From the NCBI GenBank assembly GCA_029986255.1, contig DALTYD010000011.1, positions 1-26,388 on the forward strand: a stretch of 26,388 nucleotides of DNA, written 5' to 3'. This DNA comes from Methanocorpusculum sp. (GTDB lineage: Archaea > Halobacteriota > Methanomicrobia > Methanomicrobiales > Methanocorpusculaceae). A program made the position numbers and the translations under genes. The notes under the pieces are model-generated. The model was not told the DNA's origin. It made no database searches and was given only the letters and a program-made list of their open reading frames with translations. Below are positions 7,050 to 15,326 of this stretch, one piece after another (the first letter of the stretch is position 1; the number at the start of each line of letters is the position of its first letter).

Positions 7050-8378
7050 ATGGTTTCTGACGAAGTCGACATGATTCTCTTGCAGCTTGAAAACGATAAT
7101 GTAAGGTCGGTTCTCCTTCAATTCTCTGATTTAGAAGGAAAGCCAAAAAATGTTGCGATTCCGACGAAACAAATGAAAAAGGCTTTAATTGATGGAATTA
7201 GCTTTGATGGTTCCTCTATTCAGGGATTTGCACGTTTGGAAGAGTCAGACATGCTACTCCGTCCCGATCCTACAACTTATCAAATTATACCGTGGTCAGA
7301 TGTTAAATTCCGTTCAGCACGATTTATCTGTGATGTCTACACAACTCGTGGTGAACCTTTTGCAGGAGATCCACGTCATATTCTGCGTACCCAGATTGAA
7401 AAAGCAGAAAAACTGGATTATACTTTTAGTGTTGGTCCTGAGATGGAGTTTTTCCTCTTTAGACTTGTTGATGGGCATGCATCTATCAATCTCCAGGATC
7501 ACAGTGGTTACTTCGATCAAACTCCAACTGATCCAGGAGAAGACGTCCGTCGTGATCTAGTGATCTCTCTATCTGAAATGGGATTTAACATTGAAGCATC
7601 GCATCATGAAGTAGCTCCGAGTCAACATGAGATTGACTTCACCTATGGGGATGCTCTTGGAATGGCTGATAAAGTTGTGACCTTCAAATTTGCAGCAAAA
7701 ACTCTCGCATTAAAACGAGGCCTCCATGCAACCTTCATGCCAAAGCCCATTTTCGGCATTAATGGTTCTGGTATGCATATCAATTGTTCATTGATGAAAG
7801 ATGCACAAAACGCATTTTTTGATCCAGACGGCGTTCATCAGCTCTCTGACATTGCGCATCACTTCATTGCAGGCCTTCTGAAGCACATTGATGGCATCAC
7901 TCGTATTGCGAATCCAACGGTTAATTCCTATAAACGCTTGATTCCTGGATATGAGGCTCCGGTCTATGTTGGATGGTCCGCCTTAAATCGTTCCGCTCTC
8001 ATCCGCGTACCATCGTCACGTGGAAAAAGCACTCGCGCGGAATTGCGAAGCCCTGATCCAACCTGCAATCCATATCTCACCTTTGCTGTCATGCTTGCTG
8101 CTGGGATGGATGGTGTTATAAATAAACTTGATCCTCCAGGAAGTATAGACAAGAACATTTTTTGTATGACTCATGCGGAACGTGCAATTGAAGGCATTCG
8201 TTGCCTACCTTGGAACTTACACGAAGCAAACAATGCTCTTTTGAAAGATGACTTACTATGCAGTGTTCTTGGAGATCATGTTGTTTCGCAGATCAATCGG
8301 ATTGGTGAACTAGAATGGACGGATTACTCCAGTGCCATTACTGACTGGGAAATCAGACGATATCTCCCAAACTACTGA
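7050..8378 (+). CDS. glnA: Glutamine synthetase type I
   Basis: It makes glutamine from glutamate, ammonia and ATP, the main ammonia-assimilation step. The protein is about 442 residues, the normal GSI length. Landmarks in order are DGSSIQGFARLEESDM, GPEMEFFLF, HHEVAPSQHEIDF (metal ligands), GSGMHINCSL, NSYKRLIPGYEAP, and RAELRSPDPTCNPYL. No Tyr adenylylation site of the NLYDLP type is visible, as in archaeal and Gram-positive GSI-alpha enzymes. The frame can be extended to a TTG at 7026. I prefer the ATG at 7050 because the TATA box fits it and homologues begin near there. The next Met is at 7071. A decayed copy of its own mid-section lies just upstream. A T7 run follows the stop. Confidence 0.95.
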   Translation: MVSDEVDMILLQLENDNVRSVLLQFSDLEGKPKNVAIPTKQMKKALIDGISFDGSSIQGFARLEESDMLLRPDPTTYQIIPWSDVKFRSARFICDVYTTRGEPFAGDPRHILRTQIEKAEKLDYTFSVGPEMEFFLFRLVDGHASINLQDHSGYFDQTPTDPGEDVRRDLVISLSEMGFNIEASHHEVAPSQHEIDFTYGDALGMADKVVTFKFAAKTLALKRGLHATFMPKPIFGINGSGMHINCSLMKDAQNAFFDPDGVHQLSDIAHHFIAGLLKHIDGITRIANPTVNSYKRLIPGYEAPVYVGWSALNRSALIRVPSSRGKSTRAELRSPDPTCNPYLTFAVMLAAGMDGVINKLDPPGSIDKNIFCMTHAERAIEGIRCLPWNLHEANNALLKDDLLCSVLGDHVVSQINRIGELEWTDYSSAITDWEIRRYLPNY

Positions 8379-8383
8379 TAATC

Positions 8384-8390
8384 TTTTTTT
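8384..8390 (+). terminator. T-run after glnA
   Basis: Seven T residues lie six bases after the glnA stop. This is a likely terminator between glnA and the convergent helicase gene. Confidence 0.5.
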
Positions 8391-8630
8391 CCATCTTGCA
8401 CGTTTTTATAGTGTTTATCTCTCAGTTGTTTTTATTTTTTAAAATTTCTTGTAAAAGTCATATTGTGGGTTAAAAAAGGAAAATTTAGATGAATGAATCT
8501 TGTGTTTGTGTAGAAATAATTGTCAACTCTCATCGATGTTGGTTCACTCCCGTCTAGATGAAACAATATCTTACTGTTCAGGTGCTACACAACGTTTCCA
8601 CTTTCAATCTTTGACGTTTCTCGTATATAT
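8391..8630. other. Gap between convergent genes
   Basis: I see no reading frame, repeat or RNA gene in this AT-rich stretch between the two terminators. Confidence 0.5.
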
Positions 8631-8642
8631 AAAAAAGAAAAA
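8631..8642 (-). terminator. T-rich terminator of the DEAD-box helicase gene
   Basis: On the minus strand the stop codon TAA is followed at once by T5-C-T6. Confidence 0.5.
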
Positions 8643-10484
8643 TTAATCATCATCATACAACCCATGGTTTCCAATGCGTGGATTTCTCCGTTCAAAGTTG
8701 CGACGTTCCCCACTCCGACGTTCATCTGAATGGAATCTGCCACTGCTGCGATTGTTGATATATCCACCATGGTTGCTGTAATATGATCTACGTTCTCTAG
8801 AGTCATAACTGCGGAACGCACGCTCATGATTGTTTTCCATTTCTCTTCGTTCATTTCTTGGTGTTGCTGTTTGAATTTCCAGCTCTTGACCTCGAATGGT
8901 CTTTTGATTCATAATTTCAAGAACTGTTGCCGCGTATTCTAGCGGGATTTCAACAAATGAATAATTGCTGTACAAATCGATTCTGCCAATACAATTTCCT
9001 GGAATATCGCATTCGCCAGCGAACGCTCCTACAATATCCTTTGGGCGAATTTGCTGATTCTTTCCAAGTGTGATTCTGAATCGAACCATCCCCGGTTCCG
9101 CTCCTGTATTTTCAAAAGAATTTGAATTTTGTTTAGATTCTCCAGTTGGCAGATCTCCATTCTCTGTAGTATTGCTCTTGTCAGTATCCAAATGCATCTT
9201 TAGCAGGGCTGCTGCAACCTCAATGCTTGTAATTTCTGAGTTGTTCTCAGTTTCGAGAAGTTGTTCGATCATTGGTAGGTATTTCTCTAGATCGCCTGCG
9301 TTCAGTATCTCCCGCACTTTGTCAAGGAACATCTGCATTTTTCTTTCTGCAACATCATCGAGAGATGGGAAAGGTGTCTTAGCAATCTTAATTTTTGCAT
9401 ATCGTTGAATATCACGGAGCTTATAGATCTCACGTGGTGAAACAAATGTCACGGATTTTCCGGTTCTGCCTGCTCGCCCGGTTCTTCCAATTCTATGTAC
9501 ATAATATTCTACATCTTGTGGGACATCGTAGTTGAACACCATATCTACCCCATCCACATCAATTCCACGGGCTGCAACATCCGTTGCAATTAGCACATCA
9601 ATAGATCCACTTCGAAAATGTGCCATTACACGATCGCGATGAATTTGCTTCATATCTCCGTGCAGAGCTTCTACAAAATATCCCCGTGCGTGGAGATGAC
9701 TCATCAAATCTTCAACTGTTCGTTTTGTGTTGCAGAATATCAACGCCAGATCAGGATTATTCATATCAAGCAGACGACAGAGTGCTTCAAGCTTATCGCG
9801 CTCGCGTACCTCAATGTACGTTTGTTCTATCTGTGGTACTGTCAGCTCGCGGCGGGTTATTTTCACAAATTGTGGTTTATTTTGGAATTTATGGGTAATT
9901 TCTAGAATTTGGGCTGGCATAGTTGCTGAGAACAGAATTGTCTGGTGATTCTCTGGAATGTGGTGAAAAATCTCTTCGATGTCATCTCGAAAACCCATAT
10001 CTAACATCTGATCCGCTTCATCGAGCACGAATATTCGAACGTCCTCCAGGTTCAGTGTTCCGCGTTTTAGATGATCTATAACGCGTCCTGGCGTTCCAAT
10101 GATCACTTGAGCAGGTCCGCGAAGCACCTTTAACTGGCGTTCAATTGGTTGTCCCCCATATATTGGCACGACATTTAACCCTTGTTTATATTTCATCAAT
10201 CGTGCAAATTCCTCAGCCGTCTGTATTGCCAGTTCTCTGGTTGGTGAAAGCACCAACGCCTGCACAGATTTGTTATTTGGATCAACTCCTTCTATAATTG
10301 GAACCCCAAATGCCGCTGTTTTTCCTGTACCCGTCTGAGCCTGCCCCGTTACATCGTGCCCCTCCAGGATCAGTGGAATTGCCATTGCTTGAATTGGCGT
10401 TGGTTCCTCAAATCCCATATCCTCAATTGCTCGCAGAAGATCTTCAGAAATTGCGAACTCTGCGAATGTTTTCGTATCCTCCAT
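8643..10484 (-). CDS. DEAD-box RNA helicase, DeaD/CsdA-like
   Basis: This is an ATP-dependent RNA helicase of the cold-shock/ribosome-assembly type, 613 residues. All motifs are present. The Q motif runs from Phe7 to Gln32. AQTGTGKT is at 49-56. PTRELA, TPGR, DEAD, SAT, IFCNT, ATDVAARGID and HRIGRTGRAGRTG follow. After the helicase core comes an RNA-binding domain of the DbpA/CsdA type (MVRFRITLGKNQQIRPKDIV to TPR). The tail is rich in Arg, Gly, Ser and Tyr, of the sort that binds RNA without fixed structure. The start codon runs straight into GGAGG as codons 2-3, with no SD upstream. A TATA box about 27 bases upstream suggests a leaderless mRNA. Low-temperature induction is plausible but not shown by the sequence. 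Confidence 0.94.
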   Translation of the reverse strand: MEDTKTFAEFAISEDLLRAIEDMGFEEPTPIQAMAIPLILEGHDVTGQAQTGTGKTAAFGVPIIEGVDPNNKSVQALVLSPTRELAIQTAEEFARLMKYKQGLNVVPIYGGQPIERQLKVLRGPAQVIIGTPGRVIDHLKRGTLNLEDVRIFVLDEADQMLDMGFRDDIEEIFHHIPENHQTILFSATMPAQILEITHKFQNKPQFVKITRRELTVPQIEQTYIEVRERDKLEALCRLLDMNNPDLALIFCNTKRTVEDLMSHLHARGYFVEALHGDMKQIHRDRVMAHFRSGSIDVLIATDVAARGIDVDGVDMVFNYDVPQDVEYYVHRIGRTGRAGRTGKSVTFVSPREIYKLRDIQRYAKIKIAKTPFPSLDDVAERKMQMFLDKVREILNAGDLEKYLPMIEQLLETENNSEITSIEVAAALLKMHLDTDKSNTTENGDLPTGESKQNSNSFENTGAEPGMVRFRITLGKNQQIRPKDIVGAFAGECDIPGNCIGRIDLYSNYSFVEIPLEYAATVLEIMNQKTIRGQELEIQTATPRNERREMENNHERAFRSYDSRERRSYYSNHGGYINNRSSGRFHSDERRSGERRNFERRNPRIGNHGLYDDD

Positions 10485-10510
10485 TCATAATATGTTTAGA
10501 TGGCTGAGAA

Positions 10511-10518
10511 TATATAGT
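10511..10518 (-). promoter_or_regulatory. TATA box of the DEAD-box helicase gene
   Basis: The minus strand reads ACTATATA, and its TATATA core ends 26 bases before the ATG at 10484. This is the spacing expected for a start site at or just before the start codon. Confidence 0.55.
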
Positions 10519-10577
10519 AAACCTGGAATTATCTCATAAGTACATAGTTTGCTGGTTCCTAGATTAGAAATAACTCT

Positions 10578-10596
10578 TATTACGATAATAGTAATA
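10578..10596. repeat. Inverted repeat touching the DUF362 gene start
   Basis: TATTAC and GTAATA are separated by seven bases and end one base before the ATG at 10598. Position and symmetry suggest a possible operator, but the arms are short. Confidence 0.3.
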
Positions 10597-10597
10597 T

Positions 10598-11701
10598 ATG
10601 GAGAATGTTTATATCGCTCGTTCAGGGGCATTTTCTGAAAAACGGAACATAGAAAGCAAAATTCAGGAACTTTGCATGGCTGCTGGGATTGAAACTATGA
10701 TCTCGGAAGATGATTTTACTGCTGTCAAGGTTCATTTTGGGGAGCGAGGAAATGATGCATTCGTCAGTGCCTTGCATGTTGCAAGTATCGTTCGTCAGGT
10801 GAAGAGGGTGGGTGCAAAGCCGTTTCTGACTGATACAAACACTTTGTATCTTGGAGGACGCCGCGATGCTATAAACCACATAGAAACTGCAATTTCTCAT
10901 GGATTTTGTTATCCCGTTGTTGGATGCCCTGTTATCATTGCTGATGGTCTCCGAGGGACAAATTCTAAAGATATTGAGGTATATGGAAAACACTTTGAAT
11001 CTGTGAAAATCGCGGAAGATATTGTTGCTGCTGATAGTCTAGTTGTGGTCTCTCATTTCAAGGGTCATGAGATAGCAGGGTTTGGTGGAGCTCTTAAAAA
11101 CCTTGGAATGGGGTGTGCTTCTGGAGAAGGTAAACGTGAACAGCACACCGCCAATCCATTCCTTAAAAAAGAAATTTGTATTGCATGCGGTGCATGTATT
11201 AATGCATGTCCGGAATTTTGCATCAGTCTTAGAGGGAGGGAGATTATTATTGATCTTGAACACTGTATCGGTTGTTTGATGTGCCTGAACACTTGCCCAA
11301 GACATGCAATTGATATAGACTGGAATGATGATGGAGTCGTATTCGTTGAAAAGATGATCGAGTATGCTGCGGGAGCTGTTGCAAACAAGACTGGAAAAGC
11401 ATTTTACATAAATTTTTTGACTAACATCACTCCACATTGTGACTGCACTCCTTGGAGCGATATCCCAATCGTACCTGATATTGGTATTCTTGCTTCCCGT
11501 GATCCAGTGGCACTTGACAGAGCATGCTATGATCTAGTTAATAATGCCGAAGGAATCTTTGGCAGTCTCCTGCCTGATCATTATTGTGCAGGCGAGGAAA
11601 AGTTCACTAGAGTGTGGCCTGGCACTCAGCCTCAACTTCAGTTTACTCTTGCTGAAGAGCTAGGTATTGGTCGCATGGAATATAAATTAATTGAAATTTA
11701 A
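10598..11701 (+). CDS. DUF362 protein with two [4Fe-4S] ferredoxin motifs
   Basis: The 367-residue protein has a DUF362 N-terminal region containing VKVHFGERGND, VGAKPFLTDTNTLY and SHFKGHEIAGFGGALKNLGMGC. A 2[4Fe-4S] ferredoxin insert follows, with Cys194/197/200/204 (CIACGACINACP) and Cys223/226/229/233 (CIGCLMCLNTCP). The protein ends with a second DUF362 part (DIGILASRDPVALDRACYDLV). It is cytoplasmic, with no signal or membrane segment. The family is common in anaerobes and its reaction is not established. The clusters point to electron transfer or a redox-gated enzyme. It is divergent from the DEAD-box helicase gene and separated from DUF92 by a T8 terminator, so it is probably monocistronic. 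There is no SD, and TATAT directly precedes the ATG. Confidence 0.88.
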   Translation: MENVYIARSGAFSEKRNIESKIQELCMAAGIETMISEDDFTAVKVHFGERGNDAFVSALHVASIVRQVKRVGAKPFLTDTNTLYLGGRRDAINHIETAISHGFCYPVVGCPVIIADGLRGTNSKDIEVYGKHFESVKIAEDIVAADSLVVVSHFKGHEIAGFGGALKNLGMGCASGEGKREQHTANPFLKKEICIACGACINACPEFCISLRGREIIIDLEHCIGCLMCLNTCPRHAIDIDWNDDGVVFVEKMIEYAAGAVANKTGKAFYINFLTNITPHCDCTPWSDIPIVPDIGILASRDPVALDRACYDLVNNAEGIFGSLLPDHYCAGEEKFTRVWPGTQPQLQFTLAEELGIGRMEYKLIEI

Positions 11702-11736
11702 ATTTTAGTATTACTATTCTTATTTATATTTTATTA

Positions 11737-11744
11737 TTTTTTTT
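11737..11744 (+). terminator. Poly-T terminator after the DUF362 gene
   Basis: Eight T residues in a T-rich stretch, 36 bases after the stop. Confidence 0.5.
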
Positions 11745-11770
11745 ACTATTCAGCTAATTTTGGTTCTTCC

Positions 11771-11778
11771 TTTAAATA
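11771..11778 (+). promoter_or_regulatory. Probable TATA box of the DUF92 gene
   Basis: TTTAAATA is preceded by CC, a partial BRE. The ATG at 11839 is about 64 bases downstream, so this would give a leader of some 35-40 bases. Confidence 0.4.
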
Positions 11779-11838
11779 GATGTAAAGCCTCTTCGACGAA
11801 CATCCTTATTGCAGAGTGTACTCTAACAAGTACATCCA

Positions 11839-13056
11839 ATGGAGTCTAACTCGCACTTGGTTTCTATTCCGTTTGTAGTAACATTGCTGATGCTGATAGC
11901 TCCAATGCTCCCCTCCTACATTATCGGTGCTCTAGCCCTCATCCTATCTATACTCCACTATATCATTCAAAAAACTCCTTATTTTGCTAGTTCTATTGCA
12001 GTTCTCTCCCTGTTTTATGCAATAGGCATTATTCCAATTATTGCCTTTTTTGGATCTATGATGATGATGGTCTGGGGAGCATATATTGCCTGTAAATTAC
12101 ACGATTCTATTCCGGAAACTTTGGCATTTATCCTTGGTACATTTGTTGGTATTGTTGCAACCATGTTACGTTGTACGCAGTTGGATAGTTTGATAGCCAT
12201 CATTGCTGTTGTTGTTTTGCTCTTGTTGCGCAGTATCCTCATCGATCGTGATGATGCAGAAATGATTGGACTTCTTGGTGTTGCGATGACTATCACCCTG
12301 TTTTTCGATCTGAAATTCCAGTATGATGCAACGATGCTTGCTCTGGCAGTTGTGGTATGTGCTGGATTTGCCTATTTTGCCTATCTGACAAAAACGGTTG
12401 ACCTAAGCGGTGGGTTTGCTTCAATTTTGTTTGGCATTATTCTTATCACATTCGCAGGTGTTCCATGGTTTCTCATAGTTATCAGTTTTTTCGTTATTGG
12501 TTCGTTCTTTACTAAGTATCATTATGCAGAAAAGGTATTCCTTGGTGTTGAACAGGAAAAAAGTGGAAGGCGTGATTATATGAATGCATTCGCTAATGCG
12601 CTAGTAGGCGTTGTTGGTGCAATTCTCTTTGGTATCACTGATGATTACATATTTGCATCCCTATTCCTCGGTTGCATTGCAACTGCAACCGCTGATACCC
12701 TTGCAAGTGAAATTGGTGTAACTGGTGGAACCCCCTACATGATCACAACACTGCGTCCCGTACCTGCTGGAACCAATGGAGGTGTAACTATTCTTGGTGA
12801 GCTTGCTTGTCTATTTGGCGCAACCCTCATCTGCGTCCTTGCTTTCGTTCTTGAGGTTGCTCCCTGGTATGTCTGTCTCATAGGTATTGTCGCAGGGTTT
12901 TTTGGAACCAATATGGATAGTTTAATTGGTGCTCTAATTGAAAACAAAGGTCTCATTGGGAATTCTGGAACAAATTTGCTTTCCACCCTATTTGGTGGTT
13001 TGTTTTCTGTGGCAATTTACTGGATTTGCACGACAGTAGCGAATCTTTTTTTCTGA
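11839..13056 (+). CDS. DUF92 (TIGR00297-type) integral membrane protein
   Basis: This 405-residue, very hydrophobic protein has roughly ten or more membrane segments. The C-terminal half carries the DUF92 signature: LSGGFASILFG (res ~192-202), then a loop with KYHYAEKVFLGVEQEKSGRRD, then ATADTLASEIG (res ~277-287), then PAGTNGGVT and NMDSLIGA. The N-terminal half is further membrane helices. Plant and cyanobacterial DUF92 members include VTE6, a phytyl-phosphate kinase. The acidic D-x-L-A-S-E motif resembles CTP-using polyprenol kinases, so a prenyl-phosphate or lipid role is a reasonable inference for the archaeal protein. This is not established. No neighbour is co-transcribed and no SD is seen at the ATG. 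Confidence 0.85.
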   Translation: MESNSHLVSIPFVVTLLMLIAPMLPSYIIGALALILSILHYIIQKTPYFASSIAVLSLFYAIGIIPIIAFFGSMMMMVWGAYIACKLHDSIPETLAFILGTFVGIVATMLRCTQLDSLIAIIAVVVLLLLRSILIDRDDAEMIGLLGVAMTITLFFDLKFQYDATMLALAVVVCAGFAYFAYLTKTVDLSGGFASILFGIILITFAGVPWFLIVISFFVIGSFFTKYHYAEKVFLGVEQEKSGRRDYMNAFANALVGVVGAILFGITDDYIFASLFLGCIATATADTLASEIGVTGGTPYMITTLRPVPAGTNGGVTILGELACLFGATLICVLAFVLEVAPWYVCLIGIVAGFFGTNMDSLIGALIENKGLIGNSGTNLLSTLFGGLFSVAIYWICTTVANLFF

Positions 13057-13510
13057 GTGCAGGCGTTTTTCTAGATCTTCACCTAACATTAAAATGGATG
13101 TTGGATAGGTTTGTATTGAGATATGCTATGCTTCCGATATATCTCTATGATTTGCACTCAGTAGCAGATCATGAAAGCTCTGTGTGACAATTAAATTGAT
13201 TTTTGATAACTGAGTGAATATTCTTTTGTTCATGCGCTCATGCGATTGTAGATAAAATGGAAATCTCATTGATTGGATTAGCGTTTTGTACATGTAAATT
13301 CCCTTTATTCAGATGTACTCAACACGTTTTCAACTTAACATGACATTGAAATCCTCCTCCTAACAATAATCCATAGAGCTCAACTATAATTGAGATTCCA
13401 TTTTATATCGATAGATTAATGTAGATGTGATGACCAAAATGCACATTATCATTCTATATCAAATTCTGTCGTTCTCTGAAAAAAACTTACCATTTCCATT
13501 GTTGACCCCG
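13057..13510. other. Non-coding stretch after the DUF92 gene
   Basis: No convincing reading frame is present. A short hairpin CTCAA-CTATAA-TTGAG lies near 13380. The rest is AT-rich with stops in all frames. Confidence 0.45.
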
Positions 13511-13548
13511 TGGAGATAAGGAATGGAATGTGATCACATTGGAGATAA
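13511..13548. promoter_or_regulatory. Perfect 14-bp palindrome flanked by direct repeats (candidate operator)
   Basis: AATGTGATCACATT (13527-13540) is a perfect inverted repeat. It is bracketed by two copies of TGGAGATAA at 13511-13519 and 13540-13548. It lies about 110 bases before the ATG of the winged-helix gene and upstream of a TATA-like TTTTTATA near 13567. This arrangement suggests a protein-binding site, possibly for autoregulation by that gene's product. Confidence 0.45.
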
Positions 13549-13648
13549 AATTTGTAGCACACTGCATTTTTATAGGAAGATAGGTCATCGCTCTCAGCTG
13601 AGATCCTTGATGCTAACCATGTTGGTTTGATTGCAGTGAAGGAGCACT

Positions 13649-14824
13649 ATGGTGAGACATGTATTTGTGAAAATCCATTCAGAAGATCCAAAAAAAACCG
13701 TGTCAAGCTTTGGAGGAATGGTTGCCAGACGTGGTCAGTTTTTGCAGATGATGCTCCAGATGACCTTTGAATCTGGTTACTTCACAACAGCTGAACTTGC
13801 TGAGGTCGCTATGGTTCCTCGTTCAACTGCTCAGGATTGGATAAATCGACTTTTGAACGAAGGGTGTATTTTTATAAAAGAAGCAAAACACGGGCGTTCT
13901 CCTGCACGATATGCCTCCCGCAGTGCCATGCCCTCTACTACATGTCGTCGCATTTTCACTACGGTTGATGGGGATGATGTTTCGATTTATCATGAATGTC
14001 TTAGCAGTGGTTGTGCGGGTTTTTGTGAATTTCATCACCGAAAAGCAGGTGGCGCTGCATTGTCCGTTGCGCGAGATGGAATGCTTTTCCAGGAGCGCAG
14101 TCGTATTGGTATCACCGTTCCAGATCTGAATCTAGAAAATGCGGCTGTTGGTCTTGCAGCGGTCCGACGAGATGGTGAAACTATCGTTCAAACGATTTGC
14201 TCGATATATGGTGGTCCAGCATATTCTTTGTCATCTATGATGGGGCAGGCAAAGGGAGTCTGTGGGGTTTCCATTCGCTCGGTCGAGGGTCAGGTAATTG
14301 GCGAGGTTCGAACGCGTGCGCTTGTGCATGTAACTGTGGGCATTGATGATACTGATCGAGATGGATGTGGTGGTGCCACATTTGCCCTGGCTCAAGCTCT
14401 CCTGAAATATATTACTGAAAGCGGGGAGGCAATTGGCATTCGTCATCAGGTTGCAATGCTTTCTCGGAATATTGAGGAAAAAACTGCTGGGAACTCATGT
14501 AGTTTTCTGGAACTCGCAGTTGAACCGGACTTAGTTGCTGGAATTGTGACAAAAATTAGTAGGTTTGTTGAAGAGGAGAGTGTATCTGAGCACTGGGGTA
14601 TTGCAATAGCTCGAGGTCTTCACGTGCCTCAGGAGCTAATGTTGCTTTCAGCTCGCATCCGAAGCGAACGCGTAACAATGGAAGAGGTTCTTTCTACGGC
14701 TGAACGCTATGGTATAGAAACGTTTGGTGGCCGGGGTGTTATTGGTGCTGTTGCAGCTGTTGCGCTTCGAACTCAGTCCTTGAAGGTACTGTTGGATCCC
14801 GAACAGCCCTTAGAAAAGGGTTAA
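13649..14824 (+). CDS. Winged-helix plus TiaS-like protein, resembling methanogenesis marker 11
   Basis: The 391-residue protein has three parts. Residues about 28-90 are a winged-helix DNA-binding fold (TTAELAEVAMVPRSTAQDWI, then the wing EAKHGRSPARYA). Next is a Cys/His-rich stretch, ECLSSGCAGFCEFHHR, that could bind metal. The C-terminal half begins VGIDDTDRDGCGGATFALAQ and holds KTAGNSCSFLELAV and GGRGVIGAVAAVALR. The IDDTD motif is shared with the tRNA-Ile agmatidine synthetase TiaS family. The overall pattern is close to what I recall of methanogenesis marker protein 11, whose function is unknown. The start is well supported by AAGGAG five bases before the ATG. It is not TiaS itself, because the zinc-ribbon and OB-fold end of TiaS is missing. 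The helix-turn-helix implies DNA or RNA binding. Confidence 0.68.
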   Translation: MVRHVFVKIHSEDPKKTVSSFGGMVARRGQFLQMMLQMTFESGYFTTAELAEVAMVPRSTAQDWINRLLNEGCIFIKEAKHGRSPARYASRSAMPSTTCRRIFTTVDGDDVSIYHECLSSGCAGFCEFHHRKAGGAALSVARDGMLFQERSRIGITVPDLNLENAAVGLAAVRRDGETIVQTICSIYGGPAYSLSSMMGQAKGVCGVSIRSVEGQVIGEVRTRALVHVTVGIDDTDRDGCGGATFALAQALLKYITESGEAIGIRHQVAMLSRNIEEKTAGNSCSFLELAVEPDLVAGIVTKISRFVEEESVSEHWGIAIARGLHVPQELMLLSARIRSERVTMEEVLSTAERYGIETFGGRGVIGAVAAVALRTQSLKVLLDPEQPLEKG

Positions 14825-15221
14825 ATGATTTTATATGGCCAGCTGTCAAAATAGTTTACATGAGTATAAACCAACAGATGCATTGTTGATTCTTGTGATC
14901 TTGATTCTTCTGATCTTTGACATTTGTTGACGTGTTTTTGCTTTGTGTCACATCTCTCCTGTTTTTCTTATATTTTAGAACAAAGAAAAAATTACCGTTT
15001 TCCATTGGGGAATCATTCTTTTTGTAGTAATTATCACTATTTTTATGTTGATTTTTTTGATTTTTTCTATGAAAAATCTTGAATCCTCTTAATTTTGGCT
15101 AAGTGCTATGTTGTTATATAATGCTGAATATACCAAGTCGCTAGTGTTTAATCTCTCTTGCTCCCTCCAGATGTTTATATTAATTTGAAAAGTTATTCCA
15201 TGGTTTAAAAATTAACTATTG
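14825..15221. other. Non-coding stretch with a 15-bp tandem duplication
   Basis: Bases 14886-14900 and 14901-14915 are adjacent copies of TTGATTCTTGTGATC differing at one position. The remainder is T-rich, with no gene that I can support. Confidence 0.5.
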
Positions 15222-15326
15222 TCACTCAATTGCTTCATTTTTTGTCAAATGTTGTCGATGCTGCACGTGCTCCAAATATCCCTGTGTACGCAATAGTGCT
15301 TGTGTCCCTGGTATGTTAATGTTCAT
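15222..15326 (-). CDS. Possible 34-residue ORF, perhaps an Alba relic
   Basis: The ATG at 15326 opens a 34-codon frame starting MNINIPGTQALLRTQG. GAGG lies about 11 bases upstream, and an AAATAAATAAA stretch near 15358-15368 could be a TATA element. Read from two codons before the ATG, V-S-M-N-I-N-I-P-G-T-Q-A-L-L-R-T-Q-G lines up with Alba V-T-L-F-N-A-G-N-S-E-V-I-V-K-A-R-G with mostly conservative changes and one extra residue. A shifted frame then gives S-I-D-N-I against A-V-D-T-I. Nucleotide identity is only about 43 percent. It could be a relic, a real small protein or chance. Confidence 0.22.
   Translation of the reverse strand: MNINIPGTQALLRTQGYLEHVQHRQHLTKNEAIE

Noticed and set aside
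6895..7616. Diversity-generating retroelement template/variable repeat pair for the glnA repeat.
   Set aside because: Differences are mixed transitions rather than changes confined to adenines, and there is no reverse transcriptase in the window.
13495..13630. Possible relic of the winged-helix domain upstream of the marker-11-like gene (W then C-I-F-I then R-S, with near-equal spacing).
   Set aside because: Only about 42 percent identity over 45 ungapped bases and one AT-rich 12-base core. It overlaps the palindrome and direct repeats, which give a simpler explanation.
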